A DNA stretch of 64,000 nucleotides from Salimicrobium halophilum (GCF_900100295.1 NZ_FNEV01000006.1:62001-126000), one strand, 5' to 3'. Positions 16,462 through 25,588 are shown, counted from the first letter of the stretch. The notes: generated from the sequence alone by a model not told the origin. Made by a program: numbers and translations.

Positions 16462-17736
16462 ATGGAACTCGCTCTTTCACAAAAACAGGTTCAGCACCTG
16501 AATATGACCCCTTCTCTTCAGCAGGCGATCCATCTGCTGCAACTGTCTTCAATCGAATTGAAAGAATATATCGAAAAGGAATCACTCGAGAACCCCTGGA
16601 TCGATCTGAAGGAACCTTCTTTCTCTTCGGTGGGCGCGAACCAGCAGGGTGCTGCTCCCCTTTTTCAGGGAAATCAGAAACCTGATCTTCATCAGCACCT
16701 ACAGCAACAAGCGACGTTCCTTCCCCTACCGGAAGAAGAAAAGAATATCGTTACCCATCTCATCCTTCATTTGAATGAAAACGGATATTTGGAAGAAACC
16801 CTGGATCAGATTGCCCATGACTACAATATTTCTGAGTGTAGTGCAGAACGCTCCCTGTCTCATGTACAGAATCTTGATCCTGCAGGGGTGGGAGCCCGTA
16901 CGCTGAAGGAATGCCTGCTGCTCCAGGCATCAAGGTACTATCCTGAAAATGAGAAGCTCTCCCGACTCATCTCGGATCACCTGGAGAAAACGGCGGGTGG
17001 AGAGCGGGAATACTTATGTTCCAAACTCTCCATCACCACTGAAGAACTCAACGATTGTCTTGCCAATCTCAAGTCTCTTCACCCGAAACCGGGGCTTCAA
17101 GTCGGCGCGACGAACTCCTCCCCTCTAATGCCGGACGTGTACATCAAGGAACAGGAAGGAGCTTATTCGGTTTCTCTCAACCACCAATTGGTTCCGAAAC
17201 TTGAATTGAACCAGGATTATAAGCGGTTGATGAACGAATATAAAGAAGCGTTCGCCTACTTACAAGAAAAATACAAGAAATTCACCTGGCTCCAAAAGAG
17301 TATAGAACAGCGGCAATCGACTATATTGGCGATCACCCAGTCCATTCTGCACCATCAGCCAAGGATGCCGGCGGAAGGGATTGGCTCCCTATCCCCTCTC
17401 ACAAGGAAACAGGTGGCAGACGAACTGGAGATCCATGAATCCACGGTCAGCCGGGCCGTCCGCAATAAAATCGTCACAACCCCAGCCGGCACTTATTTCA
17501 TGGAGGAACTCTTTCCTTCCTCCACAACAAACGGTTCCTCTTCCGCAGTTATCAAACATCGCATCCACCAGCTTGTGACGAAGGAGAACCCCTCTTCCCC
17601 TCTTTCTGATCAGAAGCTGGTTCAGTCCTTGGGGAAAGAAGGACTCCATGTATCAAGAAGGACAGTAGCGAAATACCGTGATTCCTTGCACATACTCCCT
17701 TCCAGCAAACGCAAAAAAGCGCCGATCCCTCACTAG
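16462..17736 (+). CDS. rpoN: RNA polymerase sigma-54 factor (RpoN/SigL)
   Basis: The 424-residue sigma factor directs RNA polymerase to -24/-12 promoters that need an AAA+ activator. Region I at the N-terminus (LALSQKQVQHLNMTPSLQQ with many Gln and Leu) is the activator-responsive part. The core-binding region follows, then the HTH (VADELEIHESTVSRAVRNK, about residues 318-336), and near the C-terminus the RpoN box reads SRRTVAKYRD (family consensus ARRTVAKYRE). The ATG at 16462 is 7 nt from AAAGGAGG, whereas an earlier ATG is only 1 nt away. It appears to be the third gene of a ppx-ppk-rpoN operon and ends at a strong bidirectional terminator. No sigma-54 activator gene lies in this window. 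Confidence 0.95.
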   Translation: MELALSQKQVQHLNMTPSLQQAIHLLQLSSIELKEYIEKESLENPWIDLKEPSFSSVGANQQGAAPLFQGNQKPDLHQHLQQQATFLPLPEEEKNIVTHLILHLNENGYLEETLDQIAHDYNISECSAERSLSHVQNLDPAGVGARTLKECLLLQASRYYPENEKLSRLISDHLEKTAGGEREYLCSKLSITTEELNDCLANLKSLHPKPGLQVGATNSSPLMPDVYIKEQEGAYSVSLNHQLVPKLELNQDYKRLMNEYKEAFAYLQEKYKKFTWLQKSIEQRQSTILAITQSILHHQPRMPAEGIGSLSPLTRKQVADELEIHESTVSRAVRNKIVTTPAGTYFMEELFPSSTTNGSSSAVIKHRIHQLVTKENPSSPLSDQKLVQSLGKEGLHVSRRTVAKYRDSLHILPSSKRKKAPIPH

Positions 17737-17750
17737 GATCAGCGCTTTTT
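17714..17750. terminator. Bidirectional terminator between rpoN and the BCCT gene
   Basis: AAAAAGCGC-GATCC and GGATC-GCGCTTTTT form a long stem with A and T tails on both sides, which serves the two convergent genes. Confidence 0.9.
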
Positions 17751-17763
17751 GTTGTATCAGTAT

Positions 17764-19293
17764 TTATTGTTTGTTGATGATTCCCTGTTTCACAGCCATT
17801 TCTTTTGCCACACGCGGCCCGAGCCACAGGACAGGCAAGAGAAGAATAGAAACCGGAACCGCCGTAACGACGATAAAGTTCTGAAGCGCTCCTACACCAC
17901 CGTTACCGATGATCAGAAGGATTGCTGCCACAGTACCCATCAGGATGGACCAGAAGACACGGACCCATGATTTCGGGTTCCCTTCTCCTGTAACAGCCAT
18001 GGCAATCGTGTAAGACATCGAGTCACTTGTTGTTACGACGAAAAGAATCGTCAGAACAAGGAACAATGGCGAAATGACAGAAGCCAGCGGGAATTGCTCC
18101 GTGATCGCGAACATGGCAGCTGCGTTCCCTGAATTATTCAATGGTTCGGAGATCACGCCAGGGTTCTGCAGTTCGTAGAAAATACCGGAACCACCAAGTA
18201 CCGTAAACCAGAATGCAGAAATGAGTGGCGCAAGAACAGAGATCGCCAAGATGATCTGACGGATCGTACGTCCTCTGGAGATACGACTGACAAGAATCGC
18301 CATCATCGGTCCATACCCGATGAACCAACCCCAGAAGAATACAGTCCACCAGCCGAGCCAATCTTTATCTCCGCGATACGTAGCCATCGTCACAAATTCT
18401 TGTACATAATGACCGAACCCGGCTACATACTGGTTGATGATGAATAAGCCAGGGCCGAAGATCAAGACAAAGCCGATCAGACCAAGAGCAAGACGAACGT
18501 TGAAATTACTTAGCTTCTGGATTCCCTTATACAAACCGGTAAGTGCTGAAATCGTCGAAATAAGGATGACAGCACCGATTACTGAAAGCTGCGACGCGAA
18601 ATTATCAGGGATACCGAAAATCGTCTGCAACCCGTAGCTGGCTTGAGTACCAAGGAATCCGATAGGACCGATTGTACCTGCAGCTACCGCGATTACTGAA
18701 AAGGCATCTACGATCGTTGCGAACCAGCCGGAACGGATTTTCTCACCGAAAATCGGGTAAAGCAACGTACGCGGCTTAAGAGGCATGCCTTTCTGATAGT
18801 GACCATACATCATGACGACGGCACTTACCGTACCGAGGATCGCCCATGCGAGAAAGCCCCAGTGCATGTAACTTTGAGCCAAGGCAGGAGCGATAGCAGC
18901 ACGAGTACCTGCTTCGATTCCTCCCTGGGATGGTGGGACAGTAAGGAAGTGCGTAATAGGTTCAGCAGCCGCCCAGAACACACCGCCACCTGCGAGAAGG
19001 GTAGCCATGATGATCGAGAGCCATTTATAAAGGCCGATCTCAGGGCTATCCAGGTTCCCCATTTTCACGTTTCCGTACTTTGAAAACGCAAGGTACAACC
19101 CTACGATGAATGTCGCAAGCATGAGAAATTGCCAGAAGGCACCAAAATATTTTGCCGACCATGCAAACCCGGCATTAACGAATTCTTTAACACTATTGAT
19201 ATCTATAATTGCAAATAACACGAACAGAAGGAGAGCTCCTCCACTTATCGCAAATACGGGCCAATCGATTCGCCCTTGTTTATCTTGTAACAT
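17764..19293 (-). CDS. BCCT family transporter (betaine/carnitine/choline type)
   Basis: The 509-residue protein has about 12 membrane helices and the BCCT signatures GVFWAAAEPITHF, YMHWGFLAWAILG and FFWGWFIGYGPMMAILVSRISRGRTIRQ. In the last one the Trp-rich helix lines the substrate path. The classical Na+-site glycine segment of BetP/OpuD (GIGIGxxF/Y) is replaced by LLAGGGVFWA, so it belongs to another BCCT clade, and ion coupling is uncertain. It lies 5 kb from the carnitine operon, so carnitine or betaine uptake is likely but not proven. The carnitine TetR operator is not found in its upstream region. A weak 8-bp inverted repeat (CTATCCCC at 19434, GGGGATAG at 19484) lies in the shared region with the next gene. 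Confidence 0.88.
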   Translation of the reverse strand: MLQDKQGRIDWPVFAISGGALLLFVLFAIIDINSVKEFVNAGFAWSAKYFGAFWQFLMLATFIVGLYLAFSKYGNVKMGNLDSPEIGLYKWLSIIMATLLAGGGVFWAAAEPITHFLTVPPSQGGIEAGTRAAIAPALAQSYMHWGFLAWAILGTVSAVVMMYGHYQKGMPLKPRTLLYPIFGEKIRSGWFATIVDAFSVIAVAAGTIGPIGFLGTQASYGLQTIFGIPDNFASQLSVIGAVILISTISALTGLYKGIQKLSNFNVRLALGLIGFVLIFGPGLFIINQYVAGFGHYVQEFVTMATYRGDKDWLGWWTVFFWGWFIGYGPMMAILVSRISRGRTIRQIILAISVLAPLISAFWFTVLGGSGIFYELQNPGVISEPLNNSGNAAAMFAITEQFPLASVISPLFLVLTILFVVTTSDSMSYTIAMAVTGEGNPKSWVRVFWSILMGTVAAILLIIGNGGVGALQNFIVVTAVPVSILLLPVLWLGPRVAKEMAVKQGIINKQ

Positions 19294-19551
19294 AACAAAC
19301 TCCTTTGAGGTTTTTTATAACACAATCAAATACATTAACAGTATTATGTTCTTCTGTAAAGTAAAAAATACAGATCGATTTTCTCCTTAGAAAACCGGAT
19401 ATCAGGCATTCACACCTCCTTTTCAAATTTTCACTATCCCCTACCAATACCCAACGAGACAGACCTTAAACAGGAAGAAAATTGGGGATAGGTTTCATGA
19501 AATTCTTTTTCGGCTAAATGAGTAGAAGAATCAATGAAGGAGGAAAAATTC

Positions 19552-20532
19552 ATGGAGGAATTCAAGGCACTTGTACTTGAAGAAGATAAACAATTGCACG
19601 TTCGTTCGCGTACGATCGATGATTTACCAGACGGAGACGTCACCATCGAAGTGGCTTATTCAAGCATCAACTATAAGGATGCCATTGTCGGAAATCAGAA
19701 CCAGATCGTTGAGCAGTATCCTCTGGTACCCGGAATCGACTTATCAGGAACCGTAGTGGAGTCGAAGGATCCATCTTTTGAAAAGGGACAGGAAGTCATC
19801 GTAACCAGCTATGCGCTCGGTACCGGGCACGACGGAGGTTACAGTCAGTATGCCCGCGTTCCGAAAGAATGGGTCGTTCCGCTTCCTGATGGAATGACGT
19901 TGAAAGAGGCGATGATTCTCGGTACAGCTGGTCTCACTGCAGGGCTTTCCATCAAACGCCTCGAAGACAATAGTCTCACACCGGACAAAGGAGAAGTTCT
20001 CGTAGCCGGTGCCACAGGCGGTGTCGGAAGTGTAGCCGTCAATATCCTCTCGGAGAATGGCTACAGTGTCACTGCAGCCACCGGCAAAGAATCCGAACAT
20101 GATTATTTGAAAAAGCTCGGAGCCTCCTCTGTCATTCATCGAGATGAAATCATGGATACAGATGGAACGCCGACCCGGAAGAAACGTTGGGCCGGAGCCG
20201 TCGATCCTGTCGGAGGAAACACGCTCCAATATATCCTGACTACGTTGCAGAACGGCGGTTCTGTATCTACCAGTGGTCTTGTAGGAGGCATCCAGGTCTC
20301 CACAACAGTTATGCCGTTCATTGGTCGAGGTGTGAACTGGCTCGGAATCGATTCAGTCACTTGTCCGATGCCTGAAAGAAAGGCGACGTGGGAGAAACTT
20401 GCGGGAGAATGGAAACCATCTCTCCTAGAAGATGACATGCTTAATGAAGTGACCCTGGAAGAAGTTCCGGACGTATTGGAACAAATCTTGCAAGGGAACG
20501 TACGTGGTAGAACCATCGTCCGCTTAAAATAA
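19552..20532 (+). CDS. yhfP: YhdH/YhfP family quinone oxidoreductase / acryloyl-CoA reductase type
   Basis: This 326-residue zinc-free medium-chain dehydrogenase has the GroES-like N-terminal half (SSINYKDAIVGN, VPGIDLSGTV) and an NADPH Rossmann site with VLVAGATGGVGSVAVN (about residues 150-165). The Asn-Tyr-Lys-Asp motif and the absence of zinc-binding Cys residues place it in the YhdH/YhfP group, whose members reduce acryloyl-CoA or similar enones. The ATG at 19552 follows AAGGAGGAA by 6 nt. It is divergent from the BCCT gene and convergent with the amidohydrolase, sharing a strong hairpin at 20542-20573. The true substrate is unknown. Confidence 0.9.
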   Translation: MEEFKALVLEEDKQLHVRSRTIDDLPDGDVTIEVAYSSINYKDAIVGNQNQIVEQYPLVPGIDLSGTVVESKDPSFEKGQEVIVTSYALGTGHDGGYSQYARVPKEWVVPLPDGMTLKEAMILGTAGLTAGLSIKRLEDNSLTPDKGEVLVAGATGGVGSVAVNILSENGYSVTAATGKESEHDYLKKLGASSVIHRDEIMDTDGTPTRKKRWAGAVDPVGGNTLQYILTTLQNGGSVSTSGLVGGIQVSTTVMPFIGRGVNWLGIDSVTCPMPERKATWEKLAGEWKPSLLEDDMLNEVTLEEVPDVLEQILQGNVRGRTIVRLK

Positions 20533-20541
20533 AAGGCTAAC

Positions 20542-20573
20542 AAAAATGCTGCCGGAAGACCGGCAGCATTTTT
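20542..20573. terminator. Bidirectional terminator
   Basis: AAAAATGCTGCCGG and CCGGCAGCATTTTT are perfect 14-bp complements around AAGA, between convergent genes. Confidence 0.92.
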
Positions 20574-20574
20574 A

Positions 20575-22170
20575 TTATTCCGTATATGTCTGCTTCCCTT
20601 TTTGCCAGGTTTCTACTACTTTAATGTGCTTCAACTCTTCCGGCTTCACTTCAAGCGGATGCCGATCGAGTAATACGAAATCCGCCTGATACCCGGGAGC
20701 GATTTTTCCTTTTCTGTGCTCTTTGAATTCCAGGTACGCCGGAGCGATACTCATTCCATAAAAACTCTCGTCCACAGACAATTTCTCCTGAGGCATCCAT
20801 CCCTCTTCCGGGCGATTATCAAGATCCTGCCGGGTCACAGCTGTGCCGATCGTAACCATAGGGTTGATCGAACCTATCGGCAAATCAGAGCTCAACGTAA
20901 TCGGGATTCCCGCTTCCTTCATGCTTTTATAGGCATCGGCATAAGGAAGAAGTTCTTCTGGAGTCCATTTGTCTTTTTTATCCCATTCTCCCAGCAGGAA
21001 GGATGGCTGCGTCTCGATATAAGCACCGCTTCCCGCTATTCTTTCAATCAGATCAGGAGCAAGCGTCTGCGCGTGAATGATACGGTGACGCAGGTCATGA
21101 GTAGCTGCCCCCTCCTGTTCCAATGCCTCAACAGCCTGTTCGACAGCACGGTCCCCGATGGCGTGCATCGCCACCTGCATCTGGTTCCGAGCCGCATAGA
21201 GCACCATGTCATTGATTTCTTCCTGACTGTAAATAAGCGGCCCACTCTTCGACGGATTATCCGGGTACGGGTTCCGCATCGACGCCGTATGCAGACGCTG
21301 CGTTCCATCGAGAAAGATTTTGATCGACCCTACCGTCACTTGGTCCGTCCCGTCTCCTGTCCGCATCTCTTCGTTTTCCACGAATTCCACAATATCATCC
21401 ATGTGGAAGGAATAATGATGCAACTGAACATCAATCGGCAGCTTCCCTTCTTTCTCCAAATCCGTATAAGCTTCATACAATCGGGCGAAGCTTCCTATAA
21501 AGCTCCGGTCATCCGTATGAACCCCTGTTATTCCGTGAACAGTTAAATGAGGAAAAGCGGATAAAAGCGCTTCTTTCGCATCCTCTTTGTCTCTTCCCCA
21601 AAATCTGTGATTGATGAAATGAACAGCTGTATCTTTGAAACGTCCATTCATGTTCCCGGCAGTATCCCTCTCTTTGAACGCTTCCGGAATCCGGTCGAAT
21701 TCTTTCTCTTCAGCCAATAACTCCATGGCCCGTTCGCTGATGACACACTCATGTCCATCTTCATGAATGAGATAAATATAAGCATTTACCTGAATGTCAT
21801 TAAGGTCTTGGGCCGTGAGCGGTTCCTCTCTATCTTCGAAAAGATCATCATTGAACCCTTTTCCGAATATCCACTGGCCTTCTTCGAGGGAATCATAGTG
21901 ATTTTCAATCATTTCTTTCATTTCCTGAAAGCTTCGGGCTTCTCTCAAATCCAATTCTTTTACGAGTAGCCCATAGCGAAGAAGATGCATATGGGAATCA
22001 GTGAACCCCGGGGCAAGCACACGACTTTCTCCATCAATCACCGGCTCCTCTCCCTGATAAGGGCTCGGGTAAATGGCCTGTATGTACTGGCCGTCAAACT
22101 CTACGGCATATAACTCTTCCGGATTCTCTTCTCCCTGAGGCTGGTAGAGACGTACGTTATCTATAATCAA
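20575..22170 (-). CDS. Amidohydrolase family protein (YtcJ-like)
   Basis: The 531-residue metal-dependent hydrolase is of the amidohydrolase_3 / YtcJ type. The APGFTDSHMHL motif (metal-binding His pair, about residues 59-69), VAMHAIGDRAVEQAV, HRIIHAQTL and SSDLPIGSINPM give the usual ligands of the TIM-barrel site. The start is TTG at 22170, since GGAAAGGGG lies at the right distance; the longer in-frame version runs into the hairpin at 22196-22223. It is 60 nt downstream of the aldehyde dehydrogenase on the same strand, so the two may be co-expressed. Family precedents hydrolyse N-acyl or formamide bonds, but the substrate here cannot be assigned. Confidence 0.87.
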   Translation of the reverse strand: MIIDNVRLYQPQGEENPEELYAVEFDGQYIQAIYPSPYQGEEPVIDGESRVLAPGFTDSHMHLLRYGLLVKELDLREARSFQEMKEMIENHYDSLEEGQWIFGKGFNDDLFEDREEPLTAQDLNDIQVNAYIYLIHEDGHECVISERAMELLAEEKEFDRIPEAFKERDTAGNMNGRFKDTAVHFINHRFWGRDKEDAKEALLSAFPHLTVHGITGVHTDDRSFIGSFARLYEAYTDLEKEGKLPIDVQLHHYSFHMDDIVEFVENEEMRTGDGTDQVTVGSIKIFLDGTQRLHTASMRNPYPDNPSKSGPLIYSQEEINDMVLYAARNQMQVAMHAIGDRAVEQAVEALEQEGAATHDLRHRIIHAQTLAPDLIERIAGSGAYIETQPSFLLGEWDKKDKWTPEELLPYADAYKSMKEAGIPITLSSDLPIGSINPMVTIGTAVTRQDLDNRPEEGWMPQEKLSVDESFYGMSIAPAYLEFKEHRKGKIAPGYQADFVLLDRHPLEVKPEELKHIKVVETWQKGKQTYTE

Positions 22171-22195
22171 AAAAATTCCCCTTTCCTTATTAAAG

Positions 22196-22223
22196 TTCCT
22201 GTACCCTGAAGAGGGTACAGGAA
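22196..22223 (-). terminator. Hairpin between aldehyde dehydrogenase and amidohydrolase genes
   Basis: TTCCTGTACCC and GGGTACAGGAA are perfect 11-bp complements. No clear T run follows on the minus strand (CTTTAATAAGG), so it may pause or stabilise rather than fully terminate. Confidence 0.55.
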
Positions 22224-22230
22224 GCATCAA

Positions 22231-23682
22231 TTACTTCTTATCATTTTTGTACTGCATATATACAACCTGGGTTACGAGGAAATCTTCCATCCCGTGTTTT
22301 CCATCTGCACCACCAAGACCGGATTTACGCATACCGGCATGATAGCCCTGAACGGCTTCGAAGTTCTCCCGGTTCACGAATGTTTCACCGAAGCGGAGTT
22401 CGTTCACGACACGCATCGCTTCGTTCATGTCATCCGTATAAACGGAAGAAGTCAGACCATATTCCGTGTCATTTCCTTTTTCAATAGCTTCATCAAGCGT
22501 CTGGAACGTGGTGATCGGAATGACAGGGCCGAAGATTTCTTCTGTAACGATTTCCATATCGTGAGTAACATCCGTCAGAATCGTCGGCTTATAGAAGTAC
22601 CCGCTATCTACATCAGCACGTTCTCCACCTGTTACAACGGTAGCCCCGTTATCGACAGCTGTCTTCACCATTTCTTCCACTTCTTCCAGGCGGTCTTTGC
22701 TGACCAGAGGTCCTACATCGGCGTCTTTGTCTTTACGAGGGTTACCGATTTTTTTGGATTCGAAGGCTTCTTTCAGTCTCTGCACAAGTTCCTCTTTCTT
22801 GCTTTCATGCACATATACACGCTCTGCGTTCGTACATGCCTGTCCATTGTTCGCAAGACGGGAGGTGACAATACTTTCTGTCGCAATATCAAGGTCGGCA
22901 TTTTCTGTAACGATGGCAGGGGCCTTGCCTCCAAGCTCGAGGTTCACTTTCGTAATGTTCTGAGCCGCCGCTTCCATCACTTTCGTTCCTGCCGGGATAC
23001 TTCCGGTCATCGTAACCATATCGACATCTTTATGAGAAGCGATCGCATTCCCGAGTTCCGAACCTGTACCGGTGATGTAGTTATAGACACCTTTCGGAAT
23101 ATCATCCATGCTGTCGACGATTTTCGTGAATTCGGCAGCAGTATTCGGCGTCTGCTGGCTCGGTTTCAATACGATAGTACAACCGGTCACGAGCGCTGTT
23201 GCGACTTTACGCGCCAGAATGAACATCGGGAAGTTCCAAGGCACGATTCCTCCGATGACACCGATCGGTTTCTTATATACAAAAATATTTTCATTTGCAC
23301 GATCACTCGGTACAATTTCACCTTCGATTCTACGCGCCCATTCGGACATATAACGGAAGTAATCGATAGCAAGGTCGATTTCGCCACTGGCAAGTTCGTA
23401 ATCTTTCCCCTGCTCTTCCTGCAGAAGATCGATGAATGTATCACGCTTCGCTTCGATTTCATCACCGAGACGACGTACGATCTTCCCTCTTTCTATGTTC
23501 GGGGTCAGTTCCCATCCCTGCTGTGCCTGCCTGGCTGCTTCTACCGCTTTATTCACATCATCTTCTGTGCCCTTCGGCGTTTTCGATATAATCTCGCCCG
23601 TCGCCGGGTTTTCTATCTCAATCCAATCATTCCCATTCGACTCTACATATTCTCCGTTGATATACAGCTTATGTTCGATCAC
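22231..23682 (-). CDS. Aldehyde dehydrogenase family protein (AldA-like)
   Basis: The 483-residue NAD(P)-dependent enzyme shows all the ALDH landmarks: GIVPWNFPM, the cofactor loop MTGSIPAG, the general base Glu in VNLELGGKAP (near 251) and the nucleophile Cys in NNGQACTNAERVYV (near 285). It ends with the KSGLGGADGKHGMEDF segment typical of lactaldehyde/glycolaldehyde dehydrogenase-like members. The start at 23682 has an AGGAGGA site. It lies upstream of the amidohydrolase on the same strand. Upstream of it is a 560-bp gap filled with repeats. The physiological aldehyde is not evident. Confidence 0.9.
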   Translation of the reverse strand: MIEHKLYINGEYVESNGNDWIEIENPATGEIISKTPKGTEDDVNKAVEAARQAQQGWELTPNIERGKIVRRLGDEIEAKRDTFIDLLQEEQGKDYELASGEIDLAIDYFRYMSEWARRIEGEIVPSDRANENIFVYKKPIGVIGGIVPWNFPMFILARKVATALVTGCTIVLKPSQQTPNTAAEFTKIVDSMDDIPKGVYNYITGTGSELGNAIASHKDVDMVTMTGSIPAGTKVMEAAAQNITKVNLELGGKAPAIVTENADLDIATESIVTSRLANNGQACTNAERVYVHESKKEELVQRLKEAFESKKIGNPRKDKDADVGPLVSKDRLEEVEEMVKTAVDNGATVVTGGERADVDSGYFYKPTILTDVTHDMEIVTEEIFGPVIPITTFQTLDEAIEKGNDTEYGLTSSVYTDDMNEAMRVVNELRFGETFVNRENFEAVQGYHAGMRKSGLGGADGKHGMEDFLVTQVVYMQYKNDKK

Positions 23683-23752
23683 TTTATCATCCTCCTAATG
23701 TTGTATAGGGGATGTTCCACCATATGTAAAAAGTTAAACAAAAAATAGAAAT

Positions 23753-23868
23753 GCGGAGAAGGCCTGCTTAGAAACTTCAGCCATAAGCAACTTGGTCAAC
23801 GAAAGGCGCTCTTCCTTTCTTTGATCCGAGTTGCTTATGGCTCGAGTTTCTGGCCTTCGTAGCTAGAC
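23753..23868. repeat. Intergenic long-hairpin repeat, family A copy 2
   Basis: It starts GCGGAGAAGGCCTGCTTAG and ends TTCGTAGCTAGAC, closely matching copy 1. The CATAAGCAACT and AGTTGCTTATG arms, AGAAAC with GTTTCT, and GAAGGCC with GGCCTTC form the long hairpin. Loop and central stem differ from copy 1 while pairing is kept, suggesting selection on structure. Confidence 0.8.
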
Positions 23869-23875
23869 ACGGAAA

Positions 23876-23991
23876 GTGAAGAAGAACGTTTAGAAGCTCA
23901 AATATAAGCAGACGAGCCTGATTTCGGATGATTTTTTTCCGAAACAGGGTTGGCTGCTTATATTTCGGGCTTCTGTTCTTCGCAGCTAGAC
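23876..23991. repeat. Family A copy 3 plus truncated copy (to about 24023)
   Basis: This copy begins within AGTGAAGAAGAACG and ends TTCGCAGCTAGAC. AATATAAGCAG pairs with CTGCTTATATT, and TTTCGG with CCGAAA near the loop. It is joined to copy 2 by a junction (GGAAAGTGAAGA) like the sequence after copy 1. A fourth, truncated left end (ATGCGGAGAAGCCCCGCTTAG) follows at 23995-24023. Confidence 0.75.
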
Positions 23992-24030
23992 ATGAAATGC
24001 GGAGAAGCCCCGCTTAGCAAGGAAGTGGAA

Positions 24031-24190
24031 GATATGAGATCTTTTTCATCCCGTCAGCAAAAAAAGCACCGCATAACTTTTAGTATGACTCACTTTTTTC
24101 GAGAGACAATTACAAACTGTAGTATAAAATTTAGTATGAGGTACTTTTACCATCAATCTTTTCAAAAACACCGCAAAAGCCCATTATACC
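24031..24190. repeat. Intergenic repeat, family B copy 2 (diverged)
   Basis: It contains ATATGAGATCTTTTTC, AAAAAAGCACCGCATAAC, GTATGACTCACTTTTTTC, GTATGAGGTACTTTTACC and AAAACACCGCAAAAG, variants of the family B motif in both orientations. As at 3.75 kb it directly follows a family A element. No gene is seen between the aldehyde dehydrogenase start and the putR end. Confidence 0.6.
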
Positions 24191-24218
24191 AGCCCAGGAG
24201 GGACTCCACTCCTCAAAT

Positions 24219-24247
24219 AAAAAATGCATGCGGCAATCGCATGCATT
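24219..24247 (-). terminator. Terminator of the PutR-like gene
   Basis: AATGCATGCG and CGCATGCATT form a perfect 10-bp stem with a 5-nt loop. A T run follows on the minus strand. Confidence 0.9.
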
Positions 24248-25506
24248 CAGGAAATAGCGCTCTGATAACGCTGATAATAAGAAGTCACATTATTGAGAAG
24301 AAGCAGTTCGGTATAGAGATAGGCTTTCATATTGAAATCCTGGAAATCGATCGACGTGAGCTCCTGAATCTGCTTGATCCGATAATTCAGGGTATTAGGG
24401 TGAATGAATAGCTCACTCGCCGTCTGCTTCCCTTTTGTATTATTCGCCAGGTACATCTCGAGCGTGCGAAGCAGTTCCGTCTGTTTATCCTGATCATTCT
24501 TCATCAACCTCAGCAAATCTTCGCTGTAATAATCATCGGAACTGTTCTTTTCATAAAGAGCCGCAAGATAGCGGTAGGTGCCGAGCTTCGAAAATTCCCT
24601 CGGCATCATCTCCGGGCGTGGAGAAATGAAGCTTGCAATCTCGATTACCTCAAGCGCTTCCAGAAAACTTTTGCGCGCTTTGGAGAGGGAGTCATACTCT
24701 TTCCCTATGCCGATTAGAAAGTAGTAGAAATCCTCTTCGCCCACTTCCTTCTTCACCCGATCGACAAAATCCCGGGCTTTCAGAAGTGATTCCCCTTCTT
24801 TATCCGCTTCGATCAGAAGGATAAGCTGATACTCCGACTTTACGAAGTACATACGGTACTCCTGCTTATAAGTCCGGACCATCCGTTCCAAATAATCAAG
24901 CATGTAACGGTATTTCCCTTCCGTTACAGAGAAGGCGAGAACTGACGAACGCTCAGGAAGACTCAACTTCACGAGAGCCGCTTCCTGCTGGAGCTGACTT
25001 TCCGTAGAAAACTCGTGATTCAGCAGTTTCCACAACACTTCATCTTTCTTGTTATCTTTTTCGTTCGTCTTTTTGTGGAGATCATAAATCATCTTTCCGA
25101 TATAAGAAGCGATATCCTTCAGGAAGTCGAAGTCTTCCTCCTTAGTGAATTCATGGGATTCCTGCACCCAGATATAACCGAGTGTCTGGCCCATGTGTTT
25201 CGCAGCGATCACTACACGTCTTTCGAATCCGAGTTCTTCGATCGGATGGACGCGTATCGGTTCACTCACCCGCTCTAAGCGCTGCACGAACCCTTCTTTC
25301 TTCAGGCGATCGATGATGAAAACCGGGCATTTCTTCGATAAAATCGTTTTCTGCTGCGTCTGATCGAAATCCTCTACGGAAGAACTGTAGGAGACGAGCT
25401 CAAAGTTTTTATTTTCGATAATGACCGGTTTCTTCACCTTCGTACTGATGATTTCCGTCGCTTTGTGAATGTCCTCCACCTGCATCAGAAGTTCTTTCCA
25501 TTCCAT
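24247..25506 (-). CDS. putR: PucR family transcriptional regulator, PutR-like
   Basis: The 419-residue protein has an N-terminal sensory part and a C-terminal PucR-type HTH. The end TASELFIHPNTLNYRIKQIQELTSIDF (shown here only by its start TASELFIHPNTLNYRIK) is the PucR/CdaR recognition helix pattern at about residues 364-390. Its length and make-up match B. subtilis PutR, the proline-dependent activator of putBCP. In this window the proline degradation genes lie 3.5 kb away on the same strand, separated by an ABC exporter cassette, so PutR function is likely but the genes are not adjacent. The ATG at 25506 has a weak AAGGGTAG site. Other PucR proteins govern purine or GABA use, so the ligand is inferred from context. 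Confidence 0.8.
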   Translation of the reverse strand: MEWKELLMQVEDIHKATEIISTKVKKPVIIENKNFELVSYSSSVEDFDQTQQKTILSKKCPVFIIDRLKKEGFVQRLERVSEPIRVHPIEELGFERRVVIAAKHMGQTLGYIWVQESHEFTKEEDFDFLKDIASYIGKMIYDLHKKTNEKDNKKDEVLWKLLNHEFSTESQLQQEAALVKLSLPERSSVLAFSVTEGKYRYMLDYLERMVRTYKQEYRMYFVKSEYQLILLIEADKEGESLLKARDFVDRVKKEVGEEDFYYFLIGIGKEYDSLSKARKSFLEALEVIEIASFISPRPEMMPREFSKLGTYRYLAALYEKNSSDDYYSEDLLRLMKNDQDKQTELLRTLEMYLANNTKGKQTASELFIHPNTLNYRIKQIQELTSIDFQDFNMKAYLYTELLLLNNVTSYYQRYQSAIS

Positions 25507-25588
25507 TTATTTCTACCCTTTCCCGAACAAGGTTTCGCTCGGTACCATTATACCTATTTCCACGTGAAATGAACAAGGAAATCGACAA

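Noticed and set aside
22294-23748. A 484-codon open frame on the plus strand
   Set aside because: It is fully antisense to the aldehyde dehydrogenase gene, which has all catalytic motifs and a ribosome site. The antisense product is Phe/Arg/His-rich, as expected for a shadow frame.
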